From the NCBI GenBank assembly GCA_933822405.4, contig CAKOGP040001936.1, positions 210,898 through 274,897 of the forward strand: a DNA stretch of 64,000 nt, in the 5' to 3' direction. The position numbers were made by a program, and so were the translations under genes. This stretch comes from Cylindrotheca closterium. Taxonomy: Eukaryota > Bacillariophyta > Bacillariophyceae > Bacillariales > Bacillariaceae. The notes under the pieces are model-generated. The model was not told where the DNA came from and made no database searches. It worked only from the letters and a program-made list of their open reading frames with translations. The first letter of the stretch is position 1. Each line of letters opens with the position of its first letter. Of this stretch, positions 34,261 to 44,628 are shown in pieces.

Positions 34261-34434
34261 TGTGAGAATATTCAATGAATTGGAGGTTCGTACGTCACCT
34301 CACAGAGATGGGATGGACGAACAGTAGCCTCTGATGTCGTATCAACCAAGATGTTGTTGACACGATATATACACACTATAGATATATACTTTTACTACAT
34401 TGATCCTACCCTTAAAAGACATCAGATTTTCACA
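34261..34434 (+). repeat. 3' LTR
   Basis: 174 bases, identical to the 5' LTR, preceded by a purine run and followed by the TTACA duplication. It ends about 100 bases from the MutS2 stop codon, so it may lie within the MutS2 3' flank. Confidence 0.95.
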
Positions 34435-34439
34435 TTACA
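34435..34439. repeat. target-site duplication TTACA (right)
   Basis: Copy of the five bases that precede the 5' LTR. Confidence 0.92.
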
Positions 34440-34538
34440 GACTTTTATTTTGTGTCAAATACTGTAGCGGGTGACGAACAGACGTGGAAGTTAACTCAAT
34501 TACAGGAGTGACTCTAGCACCTTGAGCTCATCTTACAT

Positions 34539-37500
34539 CTAGTTGAGTTCTAATCGAGTAAATGCGTCTCCCCCATCACTCTGTTCTGCTGCCCCCCATT
34601 GCTTCACCAATTTCTTCTCAGACTGAAACCACCGCCGTAACTTAGTCTTCAAAACTCCACCAGTCCCATGTCCATGTAAAACAAATATGGCTCCCCGTTG
34701 ATTAATGATTGCTTTGGAGATTTTGGTTCTGATACGATCTTTCGCCTCTTCAAAATTACAACCTCTGACGTCCACGGTATTTGATTCTGTTCGAATCACG
34801 ATAGTCTGCTTTGGTTTGGCAGGATCTACTGAAGCAGGCGCCTTTTTCATTTCACTTTTCAGAGCCCTTTCAGCTGTTTTCGACAGTTTCGAGCCCTTCG
34901 AAGGCGTCTTCAAGTTGAATGAGGAATTGGAGACAGTTGGTCTTAATGCAACATCAGCTGGTTTTAATGCAACATCAGTCAACTTCATCGCCATAGTTAC
35001 ACCCGAGACTTTGACCTGTACCTGTCGACCTAGAATCTTCTCAACAATCGCTTGACGTTGGAAAAGCGGACCAATCTTGCAAACAATCAGCTCGTCGCCT
35101 TCCTTCAGCTCGGGACGTTCCCGCATTTCTTGTATGGGAACTAGTTCTGCTTGTGCATCTTGCAGCGTTTCCTTTGCTATCTTCTTTGCCCTCAGGACAC
35201 TAGGGACATTTTCTGCCTCACTTATAGCATCCCGTTTCACAAATCTGATATCATCCCAGCTCTTTGCCACCAACTTCTTCGATGGATCGGACTTGAGCTT
35301 TTTCAATACATCTTCGAGGATCGCTTCCTTCTCTTCTAATGCCTTCGCAAACTTTTTTGCTTCGTCTCGCCGTGCAGTAAGCATTTTTCTTTCCAGCTTA
35401 TTCTGTTCCTCTTTCATCTTTTGCTCCATAACCTTCATTTCATTTTGCTTCTGTTCCAACTCTTCTACCCTCTCATCAATCAATGCTTTCTGATCTTCCA
35501 AATCTCGGATGAGGTCCCCCATCTGGCGCGTCTCTGAATCCAACAGTTCATTTGCTCTGGCAATCACTGGTTGAGGAAGTCCAAGTCGCTCAGCGACAGA
35601 GATCGCAAATGACTCACCAACAGTGCCAGGAAGAAGCTTATAGGTTGGACGACCCTTGACAAATTGCATACCTCCAACTGAAAACCTATCATCAGATGCT
35701 GCGAGCTGCTTCAACGCCATATAGTGCGTTGTGATTGCAACGCGGCATCCAGTTGCCAAAAGTGCCTCGAGAAGTGCTTGTGCAATGGCCACACCCTGGG
35801 CCGGGTCTGTACCTGAGCCAACCTCATCCATCAACACCAAGGCATCCTTGCCTGAATTTGCCAATACCTCACGACACACAAGTAGGTGGCCTGAAAACGT
35901 CGATAGATCGGATCCAACGCTTTGTATGTCTCCAATATCTGCAAGTACTGGATCAAAATAGTCCACTCTTGGCTCGTAGCCTGGACAAGAAGGTGTAGCA
36001 GGAACAGGAATTCCAGTTCTGGCCAATAATGCGGCAAGCCCCAAAAGCTTCAAGATTACAGTTTTCCCACCAGAGTTGGGTCCGGTAAGAACAAGTCCCT
36101 GATTTCCATTCGCACCAAGGTCGAGATCAGAACCGACAACATTATCAATTTTGCGAAGTAGAAGAACAGGATGCTTTGCATTTTTTAAAGAAATGATCCC
36201 CTCGTTCCCGACTTCGGGGATGACACCGCCGATTTTGGCTCCAAGTAAGCACCTTGCTAGTGTAAGATCCACCTGACCCACTGCTTCGACTGCATCCTTC
36301 AAATCGTAGCGGTTGCTCCAAACTTGATCGGTCAAGTAACGCCAAACACGAGCTTCTTCAGACCGGAGCTCTGCTTCAGTTTGGCGTAACTCGTTTGTAG
36401 GAGTGATAATTTCACTGGGTTCTACATATACTGTTTTGCCAGATCTTGAAGAATCATGAACAATCCCGAACTGCGAAGCATATCGGGGCTTCATGGGGAT
36501 AACGAGCCTGCCTCCTCCGTTCGATATTTCGGAGTACAGAGGGCCACCACTCTCCAATTCCAATTTGGATTTCACCGAAGGCATGTTCACAAGGGAGTCT
36601 AAGGTGGACAATATCTCAGTTTTTAGGGTTTTGATCTTTTCCCGAAGCCGTCCCAACGTTGGAAATGTCTTGCTTGAAAGGCTGCCCCGTTCATCGAACG
36701 CTTCATCTAACAGATCATGAAGTGTGTCATTGAGCTGCATGCCTTCCAATAGACCTGGAAGAGCGACGAATTCTTTCGCCTCTATCTTTCGCAATCCATT
36801 GCTCCATAGCTGTAGGTCTTGAAAGGCATTCATCATCGTCCAGACGTCTAAAAGCTCCGGGCCCTCGAGAACATTGTCGTTCTCCATTATCTCGAGTATT
36901 GAATCTAAGTCGAAGGACACCCCTTCCAATGGAGGCGGGTTGCCCCTACCAATTGTCACTTTGTAGTTTAGACGATTCTTGTATGATGGATTTCCAAGAT
37001 CCAGAAATTCGTCCAACAACCATTGCATTTCCTGAACCTCCTTGTATCGTGCGCGTACGCCGTCAGGAGAAGTCGCAACCAGTGGCCGATTTGCTACCTT
37101 TGTAGCAGACTCTTTATCTTTCGGTTTTATATCTTTATTCATTTGGTGCGCAAGTGCTTCTTGTGCCCGTTTCTTTCCAGGGAGTGAAAGGCATTCATCC
37201 ACCAAAGCATGGATGACGAAAGGAAAATCAATAGTATCAATCGAGCGCTGGAAAAGGTCAAGCATTTCTCCTTGAGGCGTGAAATCTTCAGTTGGCAATT
37301 CTACTTTCGCTATTGAAGACTCTGGTCTCGATTTAGGCTGTATCTTTCCCGCCCACCAGTCATTGTTCTGTTGTTGTTGGCTCTTTTCGTTCAACGAGGA
37401 CGGAGCTTCAAAGACTGGGTCGACCTTTGGATCCCAACTGGACTTATGCAAAGGTTGTCGCAGTAGGGAGTATCCATCTTTTCCAGCTTTTGATTCGTTT

Positions 37501-37688
37501 TCGGATAACGCAACAGAGCTTTGTACTTCATCATTGACAGCGGCCTGATAAGATTTTTTTCGTTGACCATGACCACATGTGTTTTCTGTTGGAAGGAGAA
37601 ATGATTCACTCGGAGGCATGCATAGATGTGCGAAAATGAGTGCTAAGTGAAACATGTTGCGAGAAACTTTCTTATTGTAGAAAATCAT
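34539..37688 (-). CDS. MUTS2: MutS2 with Smr domain, probably plastid
   Basis: 1,049 residues, one exon. The ATPase core has Walker A (GPNSGGKT near residue 533) and Walker B with LMDEVGSGTDPAQG (near 614), then THYMALKQLA. A long Lys/Glu coiled coil (about 720-800) and a C-terminal Smr domain follow, with VDVRG and HGHGTGG. MutS2 lacks the mismatch-recognition domain of MutS1; bacterial members restrain recombination or rescue collided ribosomes, and plant members act in chloroplasts. The N-terminus (NMFHLALIFAHLCMPPSESF) looks like a signal plus transit peptide, consistent with plastid import, though this is a prediction by eye. The Smr catalytic-type DxRG and HGxG motifs are intact. Confidence 0.92.
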   Translation of the reverse strand: MIFYNKKVSRNMFHLALIFAHLCMPPSESFLLPTENTCGHGQRKKSYQAAVNDEVQSSVALSENESKAGKDGYSLLRQPLHKSSWDPKVDPVFEAPSSLNEKSQQQQNNDWWAGKIQPKSRPESSIAKVELPTEDFTPQGEMLDLFQRSIDTIDFPFVIHALVDECLSLPGKKRAQEALAHQMNKDIKPKDKESATKVANRPLVATSPDGVRARYKEVQEMQWLLDEFLDLGNPSYKNRLNYKVTIGRGNPPPLEGVSFDLDSILEIMENDNVLEGPELLDVWTMMNAFQDLQLWSNGLRKIEAKEFVALPGLLEGMQLNDTLHDLLDEAFDERGSLSSKTFPTLGRLREKIKTLKTEILSTLDSLVNMPSVKSKLELESGGPLYSEISNGGGRLVIPMKPRYASQFGIVHDSSRSGKTVYVEPSEIITPTNELRQTEAELRSEEARVWRYLTDQVWSNRYDLKDAVEAVGQVDLTLARCLLGAKIGGVIPEVGNEGIISLKNAKHPVLLLRKIDNVVGSDLDLGANGNQGLVLTGPNSGGKTVILKLLGLAALLARTGIPVPATPSCPGYEPRVDYFDPVLADIGDIQSVGSDLSTFSGHLLVCREVLANSGKDALVLMDEVGSGTDPAQGVAIAQALLEALLATGCRVAITTHYMALKQLAASDDRFSVGGMQFVKGRPTYKLLPGTVGESFAISVAERLGLPQPVIARANELLDSETRQMGDLIRDLEDQKALIDERVEELEQKQNEMKVMEQKMKEEQNKLERKMLTARRDEAKKFAKALEEKEAILEDVLKKLKSDPSKKLVAKSWDDIRFVKRDAISEAENVPSVLRAKKIAKETLQDAQAELVPIQEMRERPELKEGDELIVCKIGPLFQRQAIVEKILGRQVQVKVSGVTMAMKLTDVALKPADVALRPTVSNSSFNLKTPSKGSKLSKTAERALKSEMKKAPASVDPAKPKQTIVIRTESNTVDVRGCNFEEAKDRIRTKISKAIINQRGAIFVLHGHGTGGVLKTKLRRWFQSEKKLVKQWGAAEQSDGGDAFTRLELN

Positions 37689-38095
37689 GGCTTTCCCAAT
37701 GGCGGTATTGCTCTGTTATTAATATGTTTCGTTGTTTTGGTCGTTGGTAGTGGTTGTTTTGTCAAAATTCACGGATGACGGTGATGCATTCACTCCCTGA
37801 CACATTCTCATCATTCGTTTCTGATTCATTTGGAAGTACTCGTGAAGTTTCTCATTTCTTAGACTGACTGAAGACTGACGTAATATTAAAATACATGTAT
37901 GAATTGGGTTTGGGGCTCAGCACTTATTGGGGTTGGGGTCATCTTTCCAATGACTGGACCTCACATCACCAAAAAAAATGAGGATGAAATATCTGTTGTG
38001 ATAATACGATCTCGACATTTCATCCATAAGCCTTGCGAGAAGCATTTACACAGTGATATTTTTTTGAATACGGCACTGATCCGATACAGCCAAGA
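37689..38095. other. divergent intergenic, 407 bases
   Basis: Between the MutS2 start and the start of the unknown gene at 38096. AT-rich, no repeat or RNA gene seen; probably holds two promoters. Confidence 0.45.
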
Positions 38096-39433
38096 ATGGC
38101 AGATACATCCGACAGGGACAGCGACGATTCTAGTGGCGACGCTCTCGATGTATCTCCAGAAACTGAAAGTGTGATAGTTTCACTGGTTGATGATGAATAC
38201 ATTGCAAAACAGATCACAGAATTTCGACAGGTTCTGTTGGATAAGGCAGAAGAGGAGAGTGAATTTTACTTGGAAGAAAGGCTGCTATCTCTAAGACTTG
38301 GTGCAGAGTTTTCGAGTGACCTCGTTTCAAATTCCAACGAAGAAGAGGCACTTCCTCCTGAAATAGAGAGAAGAATATTGGTCAGGCTTGTTGAAGCATA
38401 CTATATTGGACAAGGAGACGTTGTAGCACTTGGTCGACAACTTACAAGTTTCCACAAGGCGTTGCAACCATTCTGGAAAGAAACAAATCCTGGAAGTAGC
38501 ACTTTTTCCAGACTTCCTGGCGAAACATCCGCGGATATATTCGAACATCTGAGATCAGTCTTTTCATCAGAAGATGCTAAAAATCCTTCCATCTTTTTCC
38601 GGGCATTCTGCTACGCGCATCATCGACTTGATTATTCTTCTTTAGTGGACGATACGCTGTTGGACGCATATTGTCTTTGCTTTTTTACCATTCAAGTACT
38701 GCAAGGCAGTTTTCATGGAATTGACCTGGACATCGGATCAATTCATACTATGATTGATGATGAATTCTTCGACGGCAAAAGTCACGATGATATTGAATTG
38801 ACATCAGAAGACATCCTTTGGTGTTTCTGTCATTTGTTGTTGAGGATTGGATCTGTGATCCGCAGCAAGCATGGACTGGATTTTTACAATGGAATCTTTG
38901 CGGAGCCTTACAGTGTCATAATGAAGGAAGAATTGCTTGTTGCTCGACTGTCGATGGATTTAAGGCCCGAGAGCCCTGCTTCATTCTATGCTGCATACAG
39001 AATGGTAATGGATACAAGACGAATATTGCCAGAGAAAATGCAAAGTGGTTGGTTAGAACCTGCATATGGCTTTGCGATTCAGGGTCTTTCGAAAGCAGAA
39101 AAATGGAACGATCCATTTTTCCTCTATATCTTCATCGTCATTCGGGCGTTTTGGCTACCAACGTCAATGGAAGCACCCGATTCATATTCTTTTGGAGAAA
39201 TAAGGGCGAAAATAGAGACTGCGAATGAATACAAGAGAGAAGCAAAGGAATACATTCCCAGTCACCAGTTTTGGTTTGCTGAACAGCACGAGGTTTTGTT
39301 GAGAAACATCTTGAAGGCATTTCCAATTGATGACGACTTTGAAATCACATTCCCGCTGATGGACTGCACTACTTTTAGACCAATACAGCCGAAGGGCAAG
39401 AAGACAACAGACACCCCCCCTTCGTCACCTTAA
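38096..39433 (+). CDS. unknown acidic protein, 445 residues
   Basis: I do not recognise this protein. It starts MADTSDRDSDDSSG, with an acidic, probably disordered N-terminus of about 25 residues. The rest looks folded and mainly helical, with conserved-looking blocks such as PSIFFRAFCYAHHRLDY, LWCFCHLLLRIG and FWFAEQHEVLL. It ends in a Pro/Ser/Thr tail. No transmembrane helix, signal peptide or catalytic motif stands out. Codon use matches neighbours and there are no stops, so it looks like a functional gene. The ATG lies in an AGAATGGC context. Confidence 0.65.
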   Translation: MADTSDRDSDDSSGDALDVSPETESVIVSLVDDEYIAKQITEFRQVLLDKAEEESEFYLEERLLSLRLGAEFSSDLVSNSNEEEALPPEIERRILVRLVEAYYIGQGDVVALGRQLTSFHKALQPFWKETNPGSSTFSRLPGETSADIFEHLRSVFSSEDAKNPSIFFRAFCYAHHRLDYSSLVDDTLLDAYCLCFFTIQVLQGSFHGIDLDIGSIHTMIDDEFFDGKSHDDIELTSEDILWCFCHLLLRIGSVIRSKHGLDFYNGIFAEPYSVIMKEELLVARLSMDLRPESPASFYAAYRMVMDTRRILPEKMQSGWLEPAYGFAIQGLSKAEKWNDPFFLYIFIVIRAFWLPTSMEAPDSYSFGEIRAKIETANEYKREAKEYIPSHQFWFAEQHEVLLRNILKAFPIDDDFEITFPLMDCTTFRPIQPKGKKTTDTPPSSP

Positions 39434-39784
39434 ATCGTGCTATTTGAAGGCGAGGCTCTGGTCGCTTTTCCGCAACATTTTCTGGAGTATATTGCTTTGC
39501 CAAAAGCTTGGGCGAAGTCAAATTTTCGTAATCAATGCAAATGGAAGTTCAGAATTTAGTCACCGATGAGACGATAATTGAGTAGAAGTTACTTTTGTCT
39601 GTAGCTATAAACAGTACTGATGTAGCTGAAAGCGAATTGCCCAATTATGGAATACATGGCCATTTCTACTGTTGATACTATAGCTAATACAAGTTATGGA
39701 GTTGGAAAGTAGATGTTGATCCCGATTCATGTTTGGCTCTGGATCAACAAAGTACTTGAAGTCCCATGGTGGATGGTATTACAT
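39434..39784. other. convergent intergenic, 351 bases
   Basis: 3' flanks of the unknown gene and of the CcdA-like gene. I see nothing beyond AT-rich sequence and scattered GTAC. Confidence 0.4.
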
Positions 39785-40795
39785 TCACGTCATTGCGTAT
39801 CTCAAGCCTTCCAAAGAAGGATCTCCAATCAAATTTGTCAATAATCCATTTGTCCCGTACCAAAGCAAGATACCAGCAGTGAATGGTGTGACTAACGGTG
39901 CAATCTTCCCATAAACGGAAGTATCATCTTCACCGAGCTCCTTCAACTTCACAAGAGCTGTCCCTCCAGACGCTGCTGTCAATAGTAACGGAGTCGAATA
40001 GCCAAGAGTGTAGAACAAGAGAAGCACAGCCCCGAGGAAAGGATTTGAACTTCCGGCCACGTAGGCAAGAATGGAAGTGAGCACTGGGGTCGCACAAGGA
40101 GATGCAACTAGTGCGGATGAGCCTCCCAGCAGAAAGGTGCGAAATAACGATCCTTGTGAATCGTTTTTGTCATTGTTTTCCAAAATATTTCCTTTCCCGT
40201 CAATCAAAATCGGTTCGTCAGTAGTCTTCTTCGCATTGATTTGCTGCAACGAAGGCAGGGGTAATGTTACGAGATCCAATAATTGGAAACCCATCAGGCA
40301 GCAAATCGTGTTTGAGGCGAGAGGAAGGAAAATACTGGTACCACCGCTGTTTCCATAAACTGCTCCACCCACTGAGGCTGCCACTAATCCCAAGGAACAA
40401 AATACAGATGCCAATCCCAGCGCAAATGCCAAAGTTGGCAGAGCAGTTCCTTTGTCTTCTCGCTCTCCAGCTGCTGTCGATATGTATGACATAGTAAGAG
40501 GAAGTAGCCCCCAGACACACGGTGAGACCGAAGTTAGCAATCCTGCACCATAAATGACCGGAATGGAGGAAAGGAGGTTCGAAGGATCCTGCAGCGACGT
40601 CGAAGCTAAAGACGAAGCTGCTGTTTGAGCATTGAAAGCCAAGTCTTCGAAGTTGGCGAGGTTTAGGCTTGACGATGTGATGTGATTTGAAAAAGGGGCA
40701 TTTGCAGGTGATCGATGAATAGGCGGAGTGAGATTCACAAACGCTGTTGCAGTATGAGCCAAAAACAAAGAGAAAAACACAAGGGTTGAAACCAT
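39785..40795 (-). CDS. CcdA-like thiol-disulfide transporter, plastid
   Basis: Passes reducing equivalents from stroma to thylakoid lumen, needed for cytochrome c and b6f assembly. 336 residues with at least six hydrophobic helices. The two redox cysteines that define CcdA/DsbD lie in VSPCVWGLLPL (near residue 90) and ASPCATPVLTS (near 232), each followed by a Pro. The start at 40795 gives MVSTLVFFSLFLAHTATAF, a signal peptide ending in an ATAF motif that matches the plastid-import signature of diatoms; the open frame before it has no ATG. The sequence between the helical halves has a short hydrophilic loop. The membrane is inferred to be thylakoid. Confidence 0.88.
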   Translation of the reverse strand: MVSTLVFFSLFLAHTATAFVNLTPPIHRSPANAPFSNHITSSSLNLANFEDLAFNAQTAASSLASTSLQDPSNLLSSIPVIYGAGLLTSVSPCVWGLLPLTMSYISTAAGEREDKGTALPTLAFALGLASVFCSLGLVAASVGGAVYGNSGGTSIFLPLASNTICCLMGFQLLDLVTLPLPSLQQINAKKTTDEPILIDGKGNILENNDKNDSQGSLFRTFLLGGSSALVASPCATPVLTSILAYVAGSSNPFLGAVLLLFYTLGYSTPLLLTAASGGTALVKLKELGEDDTSVYGKIAPLVTPFTAGILLWYGTNGLLTNLIGDPSLEGLRYAMT

Positions 40796-40932
40796 TTCGA
40801 TTCCTCTTGAGTCTCTGAATGTGTCGAACAAAATTTTTGAGTTTTACACCGCGTTGTTTTTCATGACGTGGAGAAATCATGGGTCCATGCAGTCAAATTC
40901 CTTCTGCATGTTGAAAATTAGTAGATACCATT

Positions 40933-42275
40933 TTACTTCGATCTTTTAACTAGCACAGTCGCAACGGAACCAATAATAGCTCCTGTAGCAAGCAGCAAAA
41001 CAGGACTAGGGTTCCTTCTTGGTTCACCAAGCTGTGCGAAACCGGCCTGTCCTTCAGTTGGCAAAAATTTACCAGTCGAGTTGAGCTTATCACAACTCTC
41101 GATAACTCTCTTACACATGCTTTCTTCGGCCTTGCGAATCCAAACTCGTGGGTCATAGAACTTTTTGTTGGGCTTATCGGCGCCTTTAGGGTTCCCGATT
41201 TGTGCCTGCAAAAAGTCGCGATTTTCCTTTTCAAATGCTCGGAGTCCATCCCAATACGACCATTGTGTGTCAGTGTCAACATTCATCTTAACAACCCCAT
41301 TGTCCACAGCGAGCTTAATTTCTGCATCTGTTGACCCAGAGCCCCCGTGCATGACCAAAAAGATTGGTTTCTCAACAGAAGAACCCAATTGACTCTTTGT
41401 GTACTCTTGGTGTTTTCCGAGGCGCTCAGGGGCTAGGACGACATTTCCAGGCTTGTAAACTCCATGAACGTTACCAAAAGCAGCAGCAATGGAAAATCTC
41501 TCTCCAATTTTTGATAACGCCTTATAAACTGAGTAGACTTGTTCAGGACTTGTGTACAACTTCTCAGGGTCAACGTCTTCGTTACTAACACCATCTTCTT
41601 CTCCGCCGGTAATACCGATTTCCATTTCTAACCAAATATTCATTGGAGCCATGCGCTTAAAATATTCAACGCAAATGGCAACATTTTCATCGTCGGGCTC
41701 TTCGGAAAGATCAAGCATGTGGCTCGAAAAGAGTGGCTCTCCGAACTTGTCAAAAAACTCTTCGTCAGCTTGAAGCATTCCTTCATACCTTTACAAAGAG
41801 CAACCGGTGTAAGAAGCGTAGGTTGGATTTAAACAGCTAGAAGGGTCAATTCGTACCAAGGCAGAAGTTTTTTGGCACAATGATCTGAGTGGAGAATAAC
41901 TGGGATGCCATAATACTTTGCAACCGATCGGACATGCATGGCCAATGCGACGGAGCCTGCCGCAGAAGCATTTGGGTCCTTGACGCTCTTTCCGACAAAG
42001 AATTGACCCCCACCATTGGAAACTTGGATAATGATCGGACTCTTTGCCTTTCTCGCAGCTTCGAGGGCCGCATTTACCGTTGAAGAACTCTGTGTCATGA
42101 AGTGCCATATCCGTTAGCTCCACACAACTCTTTCTCTTCCGCCAGCACTCTCTTCACTTACAGTACAATTGACTGCTGGGATAGCATAACTATTGGCTCT
42201 AGCATGCTCAAATAATTTCAAACAATCGTCTCCAGTGATTACACCGGAAGGAACAAGATCATTCAGCGATGCCAT
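40933..42275 (-). CDS. FBA: class II fructose-bisphosphate aldolase with C-terminal membrane tail
   Basis: Cleaves fructose 1,6-bisphosphate to triose phosphates, zinc-dependent. Exons 42162-42275, 41857-42089 and 40933-41788 give 400 residues; introns are 72 and 68 bases. Catalytic and metal residues are present: HSDHCA near 104, then GNVHGVYKPG and VMHGGSGS, with the NVDTDTQW block. The N-terminus (MASLNDLVPSGVITGDDCLK) is that of a cytosolic enzyme without leader. The unusual part is the end: after the normal C-terminus come NPSPVLLLATGAIIGSVATV and a KRSK tail, a 19-residue hydrophobic helix with a basic end, as in tail-anchored proteins. Soluble aldolases do not have this. If real, glycolysis would be tethered to a membrane (ER, mitochondrion or plastid surface). 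Confidence 0.92.
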
Positions 42276-44098
42276 GGTGGATAAAAAGTTTGTTTAAAAA
42301 AATAGGTTTCTGTTTTGGAGTTGACTTCTTCGACTAGTTGAGATTTATAAACTTCTTTGACTCGTACAATTCAACCAGTCGACTGACTCCTGTACTGTAC
42401 GTTCCATTGATTGATGTCAACGGGCAGCAAATATTCTACCCCGCGCCTAGTGGCTCATCCATGCTCGCTCAGTAGTACCTGTCGATTCTTGTAGCGCTGG
42501 ACGCATGGGCATTACCTTATCCTTACCATCCTTTGGAGCATCATCCAAAAAATGCAAAACACTTATGTGAGGAAAAGTTGGCAATCGCAAAAGACAACAA
42601 AATAAAGAATCTCGTTCATGCATATTCCAATCATTGTTGGGGATGAAAAAAGGAATGTGCCGAATTGCTCGAAAGCTGGCCATCCAGAGTGAATCCCCCA
42701 TGCAATTGCCAAAATAATGTGCACCTACCTACCCACATCCACAAACCACCTCACTATGGCGAAGATCTAAAATCTTTCAAGAAATGGAAAGAAATTGAGC
42801 ATAGATGTCGACGACGAAAGAATTCACAGATCGTTGGACAGAATTTGGTCCTTCTTCAGTCGGCATTCGCTTTTGGGGATGAAAAATTGAAATGTGCAAT
42901 TACCCAAAGGTTTACACAATCAGAGTGTATTCCCCGTTTGTTGGTGATTTAACAAACTTATTGTATACGACAGAAGCTTACATTGGCTCGCCTCTTTATC
43001 TTCCTGATTCAGAAGCTAGAAATAAGGTTGTGAGAGAACCCACCAAGATTTACATCAGGAGAACGTCAAAAATCAACTCTCTGGGTTCGCGACAACAGAA
43101 GCACTTTTTGGCAAAAGGAATTGAAAACAATAAAGACGGGAATGATGTGACACTAGAACAGTGCCACTCCCGACCATTTTGCCGGCGTGTTTCTGCAATA
43201 CTCTTCCACAAACGTAACGGACGACACTTTCATTGGAGGGTTGTGTATCCTGACTAATTTGTGGTTCTCCTCTTCTTCTTCGAATCCAGGCGTTCATGTT
43301 GCACATGTACCTACCTACAGTGGTTCTCTTTTTCTTCTTCGAATCCAGACGTCGATGTTGCATGTGTACATACCCAAACTACGCCATGACTACAACAGTA
43401 AGTACGACCACCTTTATTTTCAAACAAAAATTTAGTGAGTCAAGAATGGCAATAGATAACGGGATTTGTCCGAACGCGTGTGACTCCTGCAACGATGGCA
43501 TTCGACGCCGAAGTGTCTGGGAACGTAATGATATCGCGAAATTCAGGAATATATAGTGCAAAGAGCATGTTGGATACGGACAATCCAAACACTCTTATAG
43601 CACGAATATCGCTTGTTCATAGATGTGTCAAACCGTCTCGAACGGAGGAAACCTACATGTTAGTTGTAATCAAGTTTTTATTTTGTTGTCGGTCGTCGTT
43701 TTGAGTCTTTGGATCAGGATGGCAAAATTGATGGTGGGACGTTCGACGGACGGACTACTGCCGCGCTGGCGATCGAGAGGAAACGGTCGTGCCTGAAGTA
43801 CCACAGCAACGCAATTCTGCTGCTTTTTCAGCTCGCGAGAATCAAACGGCAGTACGTGAGATCTCTTATGACCGATCTGAAGCAGCATCAGCACGATACA
43901 GGATCCAATAGCAAAACCTTGTAGTAAGTAATCAAAGCATGACATCCAGTGTTCGAACATGAAGGGATGATAGGGTCTTAATATTGTCAGGATGACGAAA
44001 GCGTCGGCTTGGAAAGGAATTGTTTGTTTCAGAGCATATGAAAATACGATAATGTATCTCACATCAAATCTCCTTCTTCTCCCCGACATTGCAGAGCA
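42276..44098. other. 1.8-kb region without a confident gene
   Basis: Between the aldolase start and the V-ATPase proteolipid leader. It has a GTAC cluster at about 42393-42402 upstream of the aldolase, a 60-base tandem duplication at 43260-43378, and two stretches that share GGGGATGAAAA with similar flanks (near 42637 and 42876). Short ORFs exist but show no domain. Confidence 0.45.
43260..43378. repeat. 60-base imperfect tandem duplication
   Basis: Two units in which TGGTTCTC, TTCTTCTTCGAATCCAG, TGATGTTGCA-type and TGTAC blocks recur at the same spacing, with about ten mismatches. No ORF is shared. Confidence 0.75.
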
Positions 44099-44618
44099 AC
44101 AAAAAACTATAGATCATGTCTGTTGAAATGGAAACATGCCCGGCCTCTGCGCCCTTTTTCGGATTCATGGGAGTTACATCTGCTCTTGTTTTCGCCAACA
44201 TTGGAGCCGCCTACGGAACTGCCAAGTCTGGTGTTGGTATCTCCTCCATGGGTGTTATGAATCCTGGTCTTGTTATGAGAAACATCATTCCAGTGGTTAT
44301 GGCCGGTGTGTTGGGTATTTATGGGTTGATTGTTGCCGTTATCATCCAGGGTTCAATTGTTGCTCCACAAGGAGGACTCAGTCAATACAGCCTATACACA
44401 GGGTTTGCTCACTTGGCAGCAGGTCTGTGCTGTGGTCTTTCTGGTCTTGCGGCCGGTATGGCCATTGGAATTGTGGGAGACGCAGGTGTTCGTGCTGTTG
44501 GACAACAAGAGAAGCTGTTCGTTGGTATGATTCTGATTTTGATTTTTGCTGAGGCTCTTGGTCTTTACGGTTTGATTGTGGCTCTTATTTTGTCTCAGAA
44601 CTCGTACACTTGCGACAA
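44099..44618 (+). repeat. left arm of inverted duplication
   Basis: Covers the last 17 bases of leader and nearly the whole V-ATPase proteolipid coding sequence. Matches 52846-53365 in reverse orientation with one visible base difference (CCG to CCA, silent). Confidence 0.9.
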
Positions 44619-44628
44619 TAACAACTAA
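44116..44628 (+). CDS. V-type H+-ATPase 16-kDa proteolipid subunit c, copy 1
   Basis: Forms the rotating membrane ring of the vacuolar proton pump. 170 residues, no intron, four transmembrane helices as two repeats of a hairpin. The first hairpin has [20 protein letters not shown]; the fourth helix carries the proton-binding Glu in [12 protein letters not shown]. Length and motifs fit the family (155-165 residues is normal), with a short hydrophilic tail SYTCDNNN. The protein is identical to that of copy 2 at 52836-53348. The leader upstream of base 44099 is unlike that of copy 2, so the two genes have different promoters. Confidence 0.96.
   Translation: MSVEMETCPASAPFFGFMGVTSALVFANIGAAYGTAKSGVGISSMGVMNPGLVMRNIIPVVMAGVLGIYGLIVAVIIQGSIVAPQGGLSQYSLYTGFAHLAAGLCCGLSGLAAGMAIGIVGDAGVRAVGQQEKLFVGMILILIFAEALGLYGLIVALILSQNSYTCDNNN

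Larger units (their letters stand above)
29191..34434 (+). mobile_element. Ty1/copia LTR retrotransposon, 5,244 bp, coding-defective
   Basis: Two 174-base LTRs flank a gag-pol region in copia order: gag, protease remnant, integrase, reverse transcriptase, RNase H. The LTRs run TGTGAG to TTCACA, with inverted ends, and are identical by eye. The flanks carry TTACA on both sides. A polypurine stretch (AAGAGGGAG, 34252-34260) precedes the 3' LTR. Coding frames are broken at several places: three frame changes, a missing catalytic part of integrase and one in-frame TGA in reverse transcriptase. The element is thus non-autonomous although it inserted recently. Without it, the USP start and the MutS2 stop would be only about 170 bases apart. 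No clear tRNA-binding site is visible after the 5' LTR. The protein motifs suggest one of the copia groups known from diatoms. Confidence 0.93.

Noticed and set aside
40030..40065. GGATTTGAAC-type sequence resembling a tRNA T-arm
   Set aside because: Lies inside the CcdA-like coding sequence and no acceptor or anticodon arms fit.
43709..43760. DQDGKIDGGTF resembling an EF-hand loop
   Set aside because: Isolated, without the flanking helices or a partner hand, and not part of a credible gene.
43670..44089. 139-codon frame on the minus strand with a hydrophobic stretch, just upstream of V-ATPase copy 1
   Set aside because: Only 26 bases from the V-ATPase start, no recognised family, no similar sequence at copy 2; probably chance.
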